Position numbers and translations under genes: made by a program
In this document: positions 11,101-22,870 of the stretch, piece after piece
Numbering within the stretch: the first letter of the stretch is position 1
Layout of the letters: each line of letters begins with the position of its first letter
The notes under the pieces: generated by a model
What the model saw: only the letters and a program-made list of their open reading frames with translations
Databases searched by the model: none
Told to the model about the DNA's origin: nothing
Origin: Phorcus lineatus
Taxonomy: Eukaryota; Mollusca; Gastropoda; Trochida; Trochidae
Length of the DNA stretch: 64,000 nucleotides
Direction of reading: 5' to 3'
NCBI GenBank assembly: GCA_921293015.1
Contig: OV121086.1
Location: 48,935,402-48,999,401 of the forward strand

Positions 11101-13488
11101 AATTTCAGATCATGTTTTTTCTAAAATTTTGTTTCGTATGTTATGTTTCATAATTTTTTATTAAAAAATCTCAACAAGTGATATTGTGTTTACTTTATTT
11201 CCAGCTTTTCAGAAATATATTTATGAGTGGTCCAGCTGAATATATTACTCTCAACAGCCTTTACAACATGACTTTTCACCTTTAGAAATTTAGTAACTCA
11301 CAACTTTTCACCTCTCTCTCTATTTTTAAACCCAAATATACCATGGTCTTTATATGATGTAAAATATATTAAATAGTGGAGCCTTCTGTTTCTAGCAATG
11401 TGTGAATATAACCTTTTATTATACCTTTATCTTCATGTAGTGTGTTCATATTGTATTGTTTTTGTAGTTGTTGTAGCAATTATTATATAGTTAATAATTA
11501 CTATTTCATTATTTTGTTTAGGAATAGACTGTCTCTTTGGATATAGAATGAATTTATTTGTCATTATGAGATGGAAATTAAGATATGATTTTTCATTCAC
11601 ATTTCAATTTCAGCTTTCACATATTGCTGGTTAATACTACTGTCAAATAGCACTGCTTATTAGATTATTTCTGTAGATAAATGTATTTCTATATTCTAAT
11701 CTTTTCAAGTAGAAATTAATAAATATTATATTACTAACATTTACATTATATAATTTATCTTACTAAAATTCTTGAAGAATCAATCAATATCAGCATGTTA
11801 AATATTACATAATTCATTTGTAAAGAAATATAAAATTGATATCGTAATGAAATCAAGTATAATTTCTTTCAATCATAACACAACATGAAAACTGATCTGA
11901 TCACATTGTCATGTGTACATCTTTTAGGTCAACTGCAAGGTCACAGATTTATTTAATGTTTATGTAAATGTTGAGGTCACATCTGGTTAAATTCAATCTC
12001 AAGGTCAGATATTTTTTGTTCATTGTCAAGGTTAAATGTTTCAGATGACCTCAATGCAGAAATCCCTGAACCCGACCCTGATTACCTTGATGACGATGTT
12101 GGGGACGGAACAGAGGAATCGTTCCCCCCTCCCCCTCCTCCCATTGGTCAAGATGAAGGAAACAACTCTCCCCTCAATGGCCAGTCCCTTATCACATTCC
12201 CCCGAGTGCGAGGCCCCTCACAGTCGGAGGCGGAGTCAGAGGAGGTGTTGATACGCCCCAAGAAGCTGGCAAATCCTTGTTCAGAGTCCAGAGAGAGGCA
12301 GGCACTGCATCGAGAACTCCTCATGAACTATAAACTGTGAGTACTGCTGAGAGGACACTGATAGTTTGTGTAATGACACTTATTACTGTAATGGACCCAG
12401 CACCATTTAGTGCACCTTTCCAAACATTCAAACCTTTACAGCTTTTTTTCTTACATAATATTGTGTCAAGATTTTTGTTAATTCTCAGCCAAGAGTAAGA
12501 TGTCCTCTATGAATGTTGCAGAGGAAAGAATGTGCTGCAGAAACCTGAGTTGAGCAAGAAGCTGATGGATCGGAGACAGACGCAGAAGAAGAAGGAGTGG
12601 GAGGATGCCATGAGGACCAACCACAGGACCAGCTTCGAACTCAAACTGGAGGAGAGAAAAACCAAACTGCAAGAGGTCAGTTACCTTGTCCTTCAGCTCC
12701 AAGACTCTTAGGACACAGAGGTCAAAAGTCTTGGGATCATTTTGGGATGGATTCTGGAGTTTGAATGTCCAAATTCTTGGGTGATATAAACCAAACTTCT
12801 TGATCATACAAATTCAAACTCTTTGGTTGTACAAATGCAAACTTTGGGATCTTACAAGTTCAAACCTTTGAGTCATACAAGTTCAAAGTTTGGGTTCAAA
12901 CTCTTCGGTCTTACAAGCCCAAAATCTGGAGACATACAAATTCAAACTCATTGGTCATACCAGTCAAAACTTTGGTGGGGTTCATGTTCAAACTTTGGGG
13001 TTATACAACTTCAAACTCTGGGTTCATAAAAGACCAAAATCGGTGGTCATAATAATTTAAACTCTTTGGTCATACTTGTAAGTTCAGACACTGGGTTCAT
13101 TCAAGCCCAAAATCTGTTCAAACTTTGGGGGGATTCATTTTCAAACTTTTTGGGTCATACAAGTCCAAACTCTGGGATAAGTCAAGTTCAATTACTGGAA
13201 TTATTCAAGTCCAAACCTCTGGGCTTTTACAAGTTTCATACAAGTCCAAGACTCAGTCACATTTCCATCTCCTTAAGGGACACCTTGCTTGAACTTCCTT
13301 TGTGTAAGATATTGAAATGATCATCAGTTGAACTGTTGTCAAAATTGATCGCACGTTAGGAAGATAGATCTTATTTTTGTGTCTTTCAGACTGAAGAGTC
13401 GATGAAGACGATAGCAGAAGGTTCGGAGACCAGACCAGAGCTGATGAGGATGCATGCCAAGATCACGTCCCACAAGACATCGAACTAA
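5141..13488 (+). CDS. FAM107-family (DUF1151) protein, 3' part of gene, five exons
   Basis: Exons: 5141-5185, 10797-10922, 12045-12336, 12522-12675, 13390-13488 (stop TAA). All junctions are GT-AG and in phase (1, 1, 2, 0); the donor at 10923 (GTAGAA) is the weakest. The last three exons carry the FAM107 signature: IRPKKLANP, then ALHRELLMNYKLGKN, then QKPELSKKLMDRR, a basic K/E-rich helix and RPELMRMHAKI near the C-terminus. They align in order with vertebrate FAM107A/B (xRPKKLxNPVK, LHRELLMNH, KPELQ, APEFIKV). Vertebrate FAM107A is an actin-associated stress-response protein of about 140 residues. Here an extra acidic, proline-rich N-terminal segment (YYPPPP, PEPDPDYLDDDVGDG, FPPPPPPIG) precedes the domain. 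The 126-nt exon at 10797 is phase-symmetrical and could be skipped. The true start lies upstream, possibly outside the window. Confidence 0.85.
5660..5931 (+). repeat. tRNA-derived SINE, 5'-truncated copy 1
   Basis: Shares its body ('gtgcaatgctacactaa', 'cagtaccacc', 'caccgcaatgcatagccaca', 'atactagcagccgc', 'atactcttgaaagcg') and its CACCTCACCTC end with the copies at 41478-41771 and 56068-56293. The tRNA-like head is reduced to a 'gatcccgccag' remnant. It sits in an intron of the FAM107-like gene. Confidence 0.8.
6195..6972 (+). repeat. 41-bp minisatellite, 19 copies
   Basis: The word CCTTCATGGT (or a one- or two-base variant) recurs exactly every 41 bp from 6221 to 6959, giving 19 units of 'aatcaagaatatcacacct/ccaRaccttcatggtaaataag'. 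Units alternate between an A and a G at one site. A linked double variant (GATATA then GAGT) appears at copies 7-8 and 18-19, eleven units apart, suggesting a higher-order duplication. It lies in the intron between 5185 and 10797. There are no unique spacers, so it is not a CRISPR array. Confidence 0.95.
7489..7620 (+). repeat. 33-35 bp tandem repeat, about four copies
   Basis: Four units of 'gatattttattggaataat' plus 'gatgataaactact' follow one another; the last has three substitutions. It is intronic, and no coding role is visible. Confidence 0.85.
7838..8268 (+). mobile_element. TTAA-flanked MITE, family A copy 1
   Basis: A 423-bp element (7842-8264) is flanked by TTAA on both sides. The left end AAGGGGAACAGAGTATGTTG mirrors the right end CATACTCTGTGTCACTT, giving terminal inverted repeats of about 17 bp with mismatches. 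A second copy with the same ends is at 47226-47704. The TTAA target site is typical of piggyBac- and Kolobok-type transposases. No transposase is encoded, so it is a non-autonomous element. Confidence 0.75.
10152..10568 (+). mobile_element. hAT-type MITE with 8-bp target duplication
   Basis: The ends are TAGGGGTGAAA and TTTCACCCCTA (inverted), with GGTTCGG-rich subterminal sequence on both sides, the usual look of hAT-family MITEs. The flanking octamers GTGTTTTT (10144-10151) and GTGTATTT (10569-10576) match at 7 of 8 positions, as expected for a hAT target-site duplication. The element is 417 bp, has no transposase, and lies about 230 bp upstream of the FAM107-like exon at 10797. Confidence 0.85.
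12770..13245 (+). repeat. Degenerate ~28-bp minisatellite in the last FAM107 intron
   Basis: About 15 diverged units of the form 'tacaagttcaaactctgggt/gtcat' fill most of the last intron (12676-13389). Each unit alternates TTCAAA/CCAAA with a GGTCATAC-like spacer. The open frames across it (12823-13029, 13066-13320) are products of repetition. Confidence 0.8.
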
Positions 13489-14171
13489 ACTGTGTTGAGA
13501 CAGGACTCCTTGTGATAAACTCTTTGTGGAGACTCTAACTTGTAGAGAATCTCTCTTTGTGGAAATAGTATCTTTTTAGATACTTTCTCTGAATGTGGAG
13601 ATTTATGGCTGAATGTGGATATATACTCGTACTCTCATTGAATGTGGATTTGTGGAAAGCTTGAAAAATGGTCAGCATGTAATGTTAATCAATTTGAATG
13701 ATGACAAAAGTGCAAATATGTCCGAGTTAAACATTAAGGGCATTTGTGCTGGCCGTTATTCAAAGTCTGATGTTCGTCTTCACGTCTGCTACTGGATCAT
13801 TGAGATAGAATCCTTGTGTTTGAGATGTTCAGAATGGCTTGGAATAATCTGATTGGTTGTTGTCCCATTGATCTGGAAGATATGTTGGAATACACCATAT
13901 CAAGAACTTCCATTTTGGAATTGATATGAAACTTCACTGACTCTCAAGGTCAACTCAATTTGATGAAATTCAAGTTTGGATGAAATTATGGAAAATTTAC
14001 CATGACCTTGAATACTAATTTGAATATTCATGCAAGGATATAATGAATGTCTGCGATGTTATTTTTGATGACTTGAACAACTGCTTCTCAAGGACCAAGA
14101 GCATTTACACTTCCACTTACACAGACTTCATAACTGTGAGACGCCCAGCTGGACAAGCACATGACAATAAA
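13489..14171 (+). other. Probable 3' UTR of the FAM107-like gene
   Basis: The sequence after the TAA stop at 13486-13488 contains no further exon. The first good polyadenylation hexamer, AATAAA at 14166-14171, would give a 3' UTR of about 680 nt. A few 'gaatgtgga' words repeat at 13590-13650. Confidence 0.5.
14166..14171 (+). terminator. Candidate polyadenylation signal of the FAM107-like gene
   Basis: Canonical AATAAA about 680 nt after the stop codon. Its use is inferred from position only. Confidence 0.45.
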
Positions 14172-14210
14172 CAATGTTGACAGAAGACTGGTTACCCTGC
14201 TGTGAACTGA

Positions 14211-14374
14211 CACTACTGAGAATAGACTGGGAATGGGGAGAATTTGTGGAAGTTCAGAAGATTTCCTTAAACTATTTACCGGACAAAAGTGACACTACTG
14301 AGAATAGACTGGGAATGGGGATCATTTATGAAAGTTCAGAAGATTTCCTTAAACTATTTACTGGACAACAGTGA
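14211..14374 (+). repeat. 82-bp tandem duplication
   Basis: The segment starting 'cactactgagaatagactgg' occurs at 14211 and again at 14293, exactly 82 bp later, with about eight differences. The unit also contains 'gttcagaagatttccttaaa'. It lies just downstream of the presumed FAM107 poly(A) site. Confidence 0.9.
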
Positions 14375-16065
14375 CTTATGACCAGGGCCTCCTTTCGCAA
14401 AGTGCTATGGTGATTGCAAGTCACTAAGGTAGCCTTAGTAGTTTGTTAAACAATGAGAGTTAAGGTTATTTATATATCACCAACAGTGTTACCTGACTGA
14501 TGAATATAAACTGTTATAGAAGTTAAGAAGAAGAAGTTAAGGGTAATGTTGAAACTACCTTATTGCTGAAAGTACTTGAAAAATCTACATCCATATTTGA
14601 ATGGTTATCAACACTTCTACCAAGTGTTGAAGTTTCTTATCTACAAATACAGCCTATAGTATCATCAGTTTGCATAAGCTTGATTGAAGAAGGCCCCGAA
14701 CAGAGGATTTTTTTGATAAAATGTGGTCTTTTTAACATCACTGAACCGTCAATGATATAAATGTAATTGCATATCATCTTGATCAGATTGCAGGAAAATG
14801 TGATAAAATGGAGTGGCAAGCATAACAACCATCTTGCAATATATTCATGGTGACGCATTAGATGGAATATTTATTTTTCTTAAGTTTAAGATTAATCAAA
14901 GGATGTCATGTAAAATTATTTTTTTGATGGACAATTAGTTCTAAAAGTAATAATAATCTGTGTTTTTTTATAAAAAAGAAATATCTAAACTGTATCATAA
15001 CCTATTTCTTCGTGCACTTCCAGTTTCTGTGGTCCAAGGGAGATAACTTGTGATAAATTACCTTCTTCCATTATGTATTTACAAAATGGTTTCCTGATTT
15101 ATTCGTGAATGACATAAAACATTCCTTGATTAAGTTTTATGAAAGGGAACAGATTTTTAATTAGATGAACAATCAAATCTAAACTAAAATAATTTAAACA
15201 TGCATATTTTATATAGCAATAGAGTTTTCTAACAATAAAAGTACATCCTTTAAAAATTCTTAAAAAGTATTTAGCTATTTATTGTTTTTAAAAAAACCTA
15301 AGAATTGATATTTCATGAACTAATTGATTTGAATCATCCTATTAATTGTTTATGAGGTGTAGGTAAACATAAATAATAAGTCTAACAGTTGAGGTGACAA
15401 AACATTCAAGGGAGATAACTCCACATGTCCTAAATTTCCACAGCTTGACAAATGTGTTTTCAAAACTGATTTTTTTTTCCCCCCATTTTAAAGTAATTAG
15501 AACATATGTCAAAGATCCTTGCTATCTTACCTTTAAACACCAAGTGAAGAAATGTATTTTGATTTTGATGAGATTATCTCTCATTTCCCTGTCACTTCTA
15601 GTCCTATTACTCATAAAGAACCTTATGCTGTTTGTGGCATTTATAACAGTGATAAATCAAATATCGTCATTGAAATAGACTTTAATTAATATTGGTCTAT
15701 TCACCATATATAATTATGGTAATTATTGTAATTAAAGCTTTTCATCATAATTTGCATCAAATATATACCATATATATAAGTCTTTTGGCAATTGAATCTA
15801 ATTCACAATTATTATTGCTTTGGCATTGAAAATGCAATATTTTTCTACCTATGTAATCACTAAATATTATATTTTAACACTTGACACAGATATACGATTA
15901 CAGATTGTATAAATCAGCTTTCTCTCTTTCTCACAAATTTATCTTTAAAGTATGTACTGATATCTTTATCTTGTCATCATTAGACATATCATGTTGATCA
16001 AAGGGTTTCTTCCAATAGATACGAAATCATTCGGCTTCATCAGTGTAATTGAATCCGCTATCCAC

Positions 16066-16318
16066 CTCCTTTCATATACCCTGATATCCTTTAGGCCAAA
16101 ACTCTTGTATCGCTAGATATCTAACCAGCCAATGAGACAACTCGCATCCAGCAACAGCGGCACAACCCGGAAGGAAAATTCAAAAGAGTAGCTTCAAGCT
16201 CCTTGGATAACGACATTTCATTGGCTTAAACAATAACAGTTGATCACAGCCACGAACATCATGCCGCGCCAGCCGTATGAGGGATTTGGCTCGAAAAGAT
16301 CAGGGTATATGGAAGGAG
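16066..16318 (+). mobile_element. Candidate MITE with ~38-bp imperfect TIRs
   Basis: The left end CTCCTTTCATATACCCTGAT matches the reverse complement of the right end (ATCAGGGTATATGGAAGGAG) at 19 of 20 positions. Similarity continues inward through a TTT-GCCAAA block on both sides. The interior (253 bp in all) is less AT-rich than the flanks and encodes nothing. I could not find a clear target-site duplication. Confidence 0.65.
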
Positions 16319-18056
16319 CTCGATCAACAGATTCAATTATGCTTACGCAGCAGGATGATATTTAATTTGAGGAGTTCTGAATTATCGAACAAACTTTGTT
16401 CCTCTCAGTTCTGAGCAAAGCAATACATCTTTCATGGTGTTTGTTCGGGGAAAATATTATCAGGGACCAAAGTGAAACTGATGACACGTCAACCAAATGT
16501 TCATTGCATTAAGAGTGTTGAAAAGTTTATTTTGAGAAGTTTTTCTGTTTATGCATTTAGTTACCAACAATTATTGATAAGTTAATTTGGAAATAATGTG
16601 GATTGGGAATGATAACATGTTATTTTTGTTTATACTTTGAATTTTAATCGAAGAACTAGCAATAAAAAACACTTCTAAATTTAACTTTATGCTGTGAAAA
16701 TGTTGTAATCACAGTGGCTTTTTTCAATTAATGTTGGTTAGTAAATGTATGTTTGAGTTATCTGAGAGTTGAAATATTCACAACTTGGAGATAAGTTAAT
16801 TACTTACTGTTCATGTTTACATAAATATATGGCCTGGATGTGCTTTATGACAAATGTTGTTATGGATGGTGACGACAGTATGACATCTTATATAATATGC
16901 GACTGTTATTTATTTGCAATTCAGAAGTCATTGATGTCCAAAATTCTCTGAATACTTATTTTCTTCCTGTTAAAGCTGATTGATTTGTCTACGCTGATGC
17001 TACTGTGTTTTTGTACACTTCATTTTCTTTTGACATCTTGAAAAGAAATATTTAGATCCTGTTGAAAGTTGGACAAGAATTACAACAGTGTCATATGTGT
17101 CAATATAAAACACCTTTAACTATGGAGAGAGAGAAAAATTTAACAATAATTGCCAGAATTGGATTATTTAATGTGGCTTTTTTGTTGTTGCTTTGTCCCG
17201 CTTTTTCCCCATCCAAGATTAAGCATAGTGATGTTACCCTCAGGGACCGACTACCCACAATTCTTACTTCCCCTTCCTGTATGTCTACTCTCCAAATACT
17301 GCTTCCTATTCAACTTTTAAAAGCCTTTTTATGTTGTCATCCTGTTGTCTTCAAGTTTGTCATTTTGATGAATTTCAACATTATTTTTTTCATTTTATAC
17401 CAATCCCAAATGTAAATCTTTGCCTTTCAATGTTGTTGTTTTGATGTTTTTTTCTAAAAATCCAATTCAGCAAATATGGTTTTGTAGCAGCTATTCCATA
17501 ATGTTTTCTTACTCAGTGTTGTTTGACATTAGTTTTTGACAGATAATTAAACTTTTTCTACTTGACTTGGATTAACATTAAGCTCTTGTTTCTCAATACT
17601 TCTTTTTTCTTTAAAAAGTCTTTTTCTTTAAATTTTACTCAAAACAGTCAATAGCCTTTAATAAAAAAAGTCTTATGAATAATGCAAGAATAAGTCAACA
17701 ACCATTTTCCAAGGCTTAAAAAATGAAAACAATTTGTTTTGAAAGATGTATATTATATAAAAAGGTATATTTAGCGCTAATGAGAAACAAGAACTATGAT
17801 TTTTGTGTCAAATTCATATTCTTTTCCCTTACCCAGTGATGTCTCATTGTCTTCCCATATCCTATATCTATCTATTACAAGAATTCTGTTCTGTTTTCCT
17901 CCTTCCTGGTGTCTGAGATCCGAAAGCTTATTTTCCTCTTCAGCTCTGTCCTGTATAGCAGAGGTGACATCAACCACACATGAAGTTTATATTGATCATA
18001 AGTCTAGAGCTCTCAGCCTCTCACAGTCATAATCTTATGACTGCTATATAAGTGAT

Positions 18057-18209
18057 AAGTGGCAGATCCAGGAATATTGAAAAGGGTGGGGGGAGGGGGG
18101 TTCACCTAATGAAAAGGGGACGGGAGTCACCAATTTTTTTGTCAAATTTATTAAAATTCCAACAACCTGACACTCCCTCTCTCTCCCCTCCCCCCCTTAT
18201 CTGTCACTT
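18057..18209 (+). repeat. Short GGATCC/poly-G repeat with inverted ends
   Basis: It starts AAGTGGCAGATCCAGG and runs into GGGTGGGGGGAGGGG. It ends CCCCCCTTATCTGTCACTT, whose reverse complement AAGTGACAGATAAGG mirrors the start. A related piece in the opposite orientation is at 30043-30113. Probably a small MITE; the superfamily is uncertain. Confidence 0.5.
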
Positions 18210-20424
18210 GTGACCAATTTAGTCATCTATATCAGTGGACTCTAAAAACACCATAGATAAACAACACAAGACACAAAATGAGTCTAATCAGTCACTGAAT
18301 GTGAAAGTTATCTTACTGTAAGTTTCAGGGCCTTGATTTTTAGCACTTCTTGGTGTTTGGAGGGTAAAGCTGTTGGATATTCGGTGCAAGGGATCAATGG
18401 CTCACTTTGGGCATTGGTTTAGGTTCTGAAATTGATTTGACCACTGATAAATGCAACATCAGTCTTTCGCCTCAATAAGTGCAAGAATAGGCTAATGCCG
18501 ATCATATATTATAATCAAAAATAATGTGTGAATCAACAATGACAGAATTCACTGATGTTGGAATTGGAGTTGGAATTATATGCCTCCCTTATTCAGTGTT
18601 TCTATTAGTGTTAATACTCAGTAAAAATGACCTTGTAATTGGGACAGGAATGTTGTGTAGAACAGATCCCTCTCTGAGAGGTATATGGGTAGACATGCAG
18701 ACAATTGAGCCTGATAACTTTACAATTTAATGTTGTTTTTTGTTGTGGTTTTTATCTTTAACAATCCTATTTTCATTGTCAGATGCAAATTTTTACATTC
18801 TTTCTTAAAATTAATATTCAAAACTTAAGAGAAATTTATATCATTATAATTAATTGCAATGTATTCAAAACACGATACCAATCTTTTATTTCCTTTTTCT
18901 TCTTACTTGAAAAAAGTAATGCCATAAGATTTGTCCCACTCCTTGTTCTGAAATCTAGCTTTAAAGCAAATAGCAATGCGCGGACAAACTGTCATTGATT
19001 TTTCATTTATCATCAGTTACAATAATTTTTTGTATCCAGCTCTGAATTTCTCTGTCTATAAATTCTTTACTCACTTGTGGGAAATCACAAACTATATTAG
19101 GAGAAATTCTTTTTTTTCTGTTCATCAATGTGGGTTGCTTTAATAATTGGATTCTTTCCTATTCGACAATATATTTTCTGCTCGCATTGGCTTCTGACAT
19201 GTTTTGGTTCTATATGGTAAAATACAATTCCCTTGAAAGATATTTTTTCAATCCGTCACTGTCAAATGTTGGACCATGAGGATGAAGAAACTTGAATGCA
19301 TTTACAGAGAGAAATTCTTAAAAAATGGTATTTAGGTGTTCAAGCTTGAAAGAAAGTTTTTATTCATTGACATTTTTTATGTCTTTGTTGAGAAACAGGT
19401 TCCATGTTGATTTCATTTAAATATAAGCATATAGCATGGTAAAATGAAAATATTATAATGAAAATAACATAGAGATAAATTAAGTTCAATCTCCAGTCTT
19501 TTAATTTGAGAAATTCAGTGATGTTCTACATTATTCTACATTATTCTACATACATCCAATTGCTTATTGCTGTAAACATATGGTGAGCCGAACCAGAATG
19601 TGTTTAGGTAGGGGATTTGATGCCTTAGACATTCTTGTCTTCCAGAACCAATTAGTCAGGAACCCAGAGACTTAATAGTTTCCAAATAGTCTCAATGACA
19701 TTTGATGATGCAGAAATTTGCACTAGCATTGATTTAAAATCCTTAGTTGTGTTATTCAATTACATGAAATGAATTGTTCATACATTTTGCACTTGTGCAA
19801 ATATATATGAGCACTATGTGACACTCATTATGCTATTCCTTGACCAAATTATGTTTCTTGTGCTGTGAATTGTACAAGATGTAAACATGTTATGGATGAT
19901 GATGGCCTGTAATGAGGCTAACCTTATCCTAAATTCAATTATGCTTACATTAATATAACATGGACTCAATAATCACTAGCAGCGCTAACTCATATGGCAG
20001 TCAGGGAGTAATCAAATTTAATTCCATTTATTTGATCATCCTTTATCAAATTAGGTACCAATGTCATTTGTTCATTTGGTCTGGTTGGATTATAAGTTAA
20101 GTTCAAATACTCTATGTATCCACTTTAACCTAGTATTTATTATTTGTAGCCACAAGTCCCATTATGATCCAAATCTCATTTAAATCAGGTCAATCCTTTC
20201 TCTCATATCTTGTCGTGTTTCTGATCTGAGTACTGATCAATCCAGCTCAATTATTAGATTGTGCAGATGGTTTTCTGCTCCATAGAGGTCATTTTCGGTT
20301 CCGTTATCTGTGACTTTCCACCTTCCATTGACCTTTCACCTTCTATGAATTCAAACAATTAGAGGCAAGCTAAATAATCAAATTATGTATATGGCTTCTA
20401 GCCTTGTTGATAATTGGTCAAGAG

Positions 20425-20483
20425 TTGAAATGGCACCTGACGCAACCCCCATGGAGCATTTCTTGGATCAGAAACACAGCAAG
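20425..20483 (+). pseudogene. Exon-like relic homologous to a segment in USP gene 2
   Basis: A 59-nt open block is preceded by AAGAG and followed by GTACAA. It encodes EMAPDATPMEHFLDQKHSK after a split codon. It aligns with the block at 32302-32372 (ERSSTRPPDTIPIEHYSDEK plus RSE), with about 46 of 60 bases identical over the 3' part, including the donor. Both blocks begin in phase 1 and end in phase 0, the same phases as USP exon 3. No other USP exon is visible nearby, so this may be a fossil of a fifth gene copy or an unrelated dispersed segment. Confidence 0.4.
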
Positions 20484-21849
20484 GTACAAATGATAGGTTT
20501 GATATGATTCCATTAAGATTTATACGATCCTGGCATCCTATATGTTTCTAGCTATATGTTTATGGGTTTACCCTTTGACATGTTGAGTTATTTATTGCAG
20601 GAACTTGAAAGTGTTTGTATTCTTATTGAAAAGCCTGAATTTGAATTTGAAAAGATATTGGTGGCATTTTCTTTTTAAACACTAAACAGTTTAGTTTATT
20701 GCTATGTTCAATATTTGTTTTCAATTCAAATTTCTCGCAAACTTAAGATTTTTTTAGCATTCTTTAGGCTGGATATCCAAAAGCCTTAAAAGATGTCATA
20801 AGAATTTCAGTAGCTTTTAAAAAGGGAGACAACTCTCAGATGAATGTCCTGTACGTGCTTGCTTCTCTCCCTTGTGTAGATTCTTCTGTTGCCATCCAGT
20901 ATTATCAGGCCTCAATAAACATTTGTCATACAAGTAACTTTTGTTTTGTTTTTTGTCTTAATGATCTTATTCATTTAACATATCAACAAAGTGTCATAAC
21001 TCTCAAAACACAAAGATTCACATGACAATAATTTTACATGCAGGTAATATGTTTCACCCACTTTTTAGCCAGCCAGTTTAATTATTTGAAAAGTCAATGC
21101 CCTTGTGAAATACATTGCAATCAACATGCTACAAGGAAGAAAACTTTTCAAAACAGATCCAAGCAACAAGCTGTATCTTTGAAACTGTGTATCTTTGAAA
21201 CTGTCTAGCTTTTTCTGCTTAGATAATCAATGATATTAAGTGAGACAATCCTTCAGCAAAAGAAAGCATTACTTTAATCAAGTTAAATTGTTTCCTTATC
21301 TTTATTACAGAGAAATCTGGCTTTCTATTAGCCATGGGTGAAATATAACTGCTTATCTGATGAAATAGAAGGATTGAATCAAGGAGTTTGAGTTTGTTTC
21401 TCAACTGATGATATAATATAATATAATTTGAGGTAAATTTCCATGTTATATATTAGCTCCAACTTAACAGTAAGCACCTCATTAAGAGCCTCATTTGCTC
21501 AAGCGAGCAAGCTGTAATCTTTATTTAAGTGTATAAGAGAAAACTGCTGTATCAAGCCAGCCAGAAATATGTATTCAAACTGTTACCTAAGTTGTCAATG
21601 GTAACGCACCGTGACTCAGCTCACCTGAAATTGAAAATAATCAATATTTGAGAGTATATGAAATAAAAATAATAATGTTCCCTTCCTTTTACTAATGAGC
21701 TAAATTTTTGTTACTATATTTGTATAGGGAAGAGCATATTATGAACTGTTAGATACTTGTATTGTATATCTTAAGTGTTCTGTGTATTTGCTGTATGTGC
21801 AACTAGGAGGTCAATAAAGATGCTCTACAGTTGTCAGGATTTAGTAGGT
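20484..21849. other. No gene recognised
   Basis: AT-rich sequence. It contains one AAGGGAGACAACT word near 20822 and a small tandem copy of 'ctgtgtatctttgaaa' near 21180. I see no splice-bounded open blocks. Confidence 0.5.
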
Positions 21850-22870
21850 TTTTAGCTTATCTGGCCTGAAGGGCCCTATGTGCTTATGGCCAGATATGGC
21901 ATCCTGCGTCTGTACCCCCGTCTGTTTACTTTTCGCTATTACGACTACTTCTCCAGAACCATTAACTCAAGAAATCTGACAAATTATTTACATGCTCCTT
22001 GACTAATTTGGTGACCATGTGTGCCCTATTAAGGGCCACAGGAGCCACGACCTTAAAAGCTATTTTTATCTTTTTCTCCTGAAGAAAAAGGCCCAGAAAG
22101 CTGAAACTTTGTGAACAATCTTCTTAAATGAGGCCTGTGTCCTCTAAAAAGTGTCACGACCTGAAAATCAATGTTCATCTTCCTCTCAAGAGGCATGAGG
22201 CTCAGAAAGCTGAAAGCTTGTGTACATACTCCTTACCTAATTAGAATTCTAATTAACAGATTTGGTGACCCTGTGACCCCTTTTGAAGGCAATGGGTGCC
22301 TTGCCCTAAAGACTTGTTTTCCTTTGCTTCTCCAGAGGAGAGTTCTAGAAAGCTAAGACATTGTGTACAGACTCTTTGGCTGATGAGGATAAATTTGGTG
22401 ACCCTGTGACCCCTAATAAGACCCACAGTAGCAGAGCCCTAAAAACCTATTTTCATCTTCTCCAGAAGCAAGAGGTCTAGAAAGCTGAAACCTTGTCTAC
22501 AGACTGTATCTAATGGTAATGCTAATTGATAGATTTGGTGACCCTGTAACCCCTAGTAAGGGCAATGGGTGCAACGCCCTAAAAACAGTTTTGATCATCT
22601 AAGCAAGTGGTTTAAAAAGCTGAAAACTTTAGTATAGAATCCTTAGCTCATGGGGATTCTAATTTATAAATTGGGTGACTCTGTGGCCCCTACTAAGGGC
22701 TACAGGGACACACCAAAAACAATTTATTTTCATCTTCTTCTCCAAATGCAAGAGGCCTAGAAAGCTGAAATCTTTTGTAGAGATTCCTTAGCTGCTGGTG
22801 GGCATTATGATTTATGGGTTTCCTCATATCATGGCCCCTCAAATGGTGACCCTGAGACCTTATGTTTAAT
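21850..22870 (+). repeat. Degenerate ~135-bp tandem repeat block
   Basis: It begins with a 'ttagcttatctggcctgaag' leader. The motif TTTGGTGACCCTGTGACCCC then recurs at about 22006, 22258, 22390, 22532 and 22665, spaced roughly 130-140 bp (one unit near 22140 has lost it). Between these lie 'agaaagctgaaa', 'ttgtgtacagactcctta' and 'cttctccagaa' blocks in the same order. Units differ by many substitutions and small indels, so the array is old. There is no continuous reading frame. Confidence 0.8.

Larger units (their letters stand above)
14375..20424. other. Gene-poor stretch with scattered repeats
   Basis: I see no exon pairs or recognisable protein domains. The open frames (for example 17062-17415) are AT-rich and resemble no family. 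Two copies of the mollusc-typical AAGGGAGATAACT word lie at about 15036-15050 and 15408-15420. A TIR element (16066-16318) and a small GGATCC-type repeat (18057-18209) are listed separately. Confidence 0.6.

Noticed and set aside
11925-12035. Cluster of AAGGTCA/GAGGTCA half-sites before a FAM107 exon
   Set aside because: Four loosely spaced copies in an AT-rich intron; probably a degenerate simple repeat rather than a receptor element, since spacing and orientation are irregular.
17062-17415. 117-residue open frame with hydrophobic stretches
   Set aside because: T-rich DNA readily gives Phe/Leu-rich frames; no family resemblance, splice context or conserved motif.
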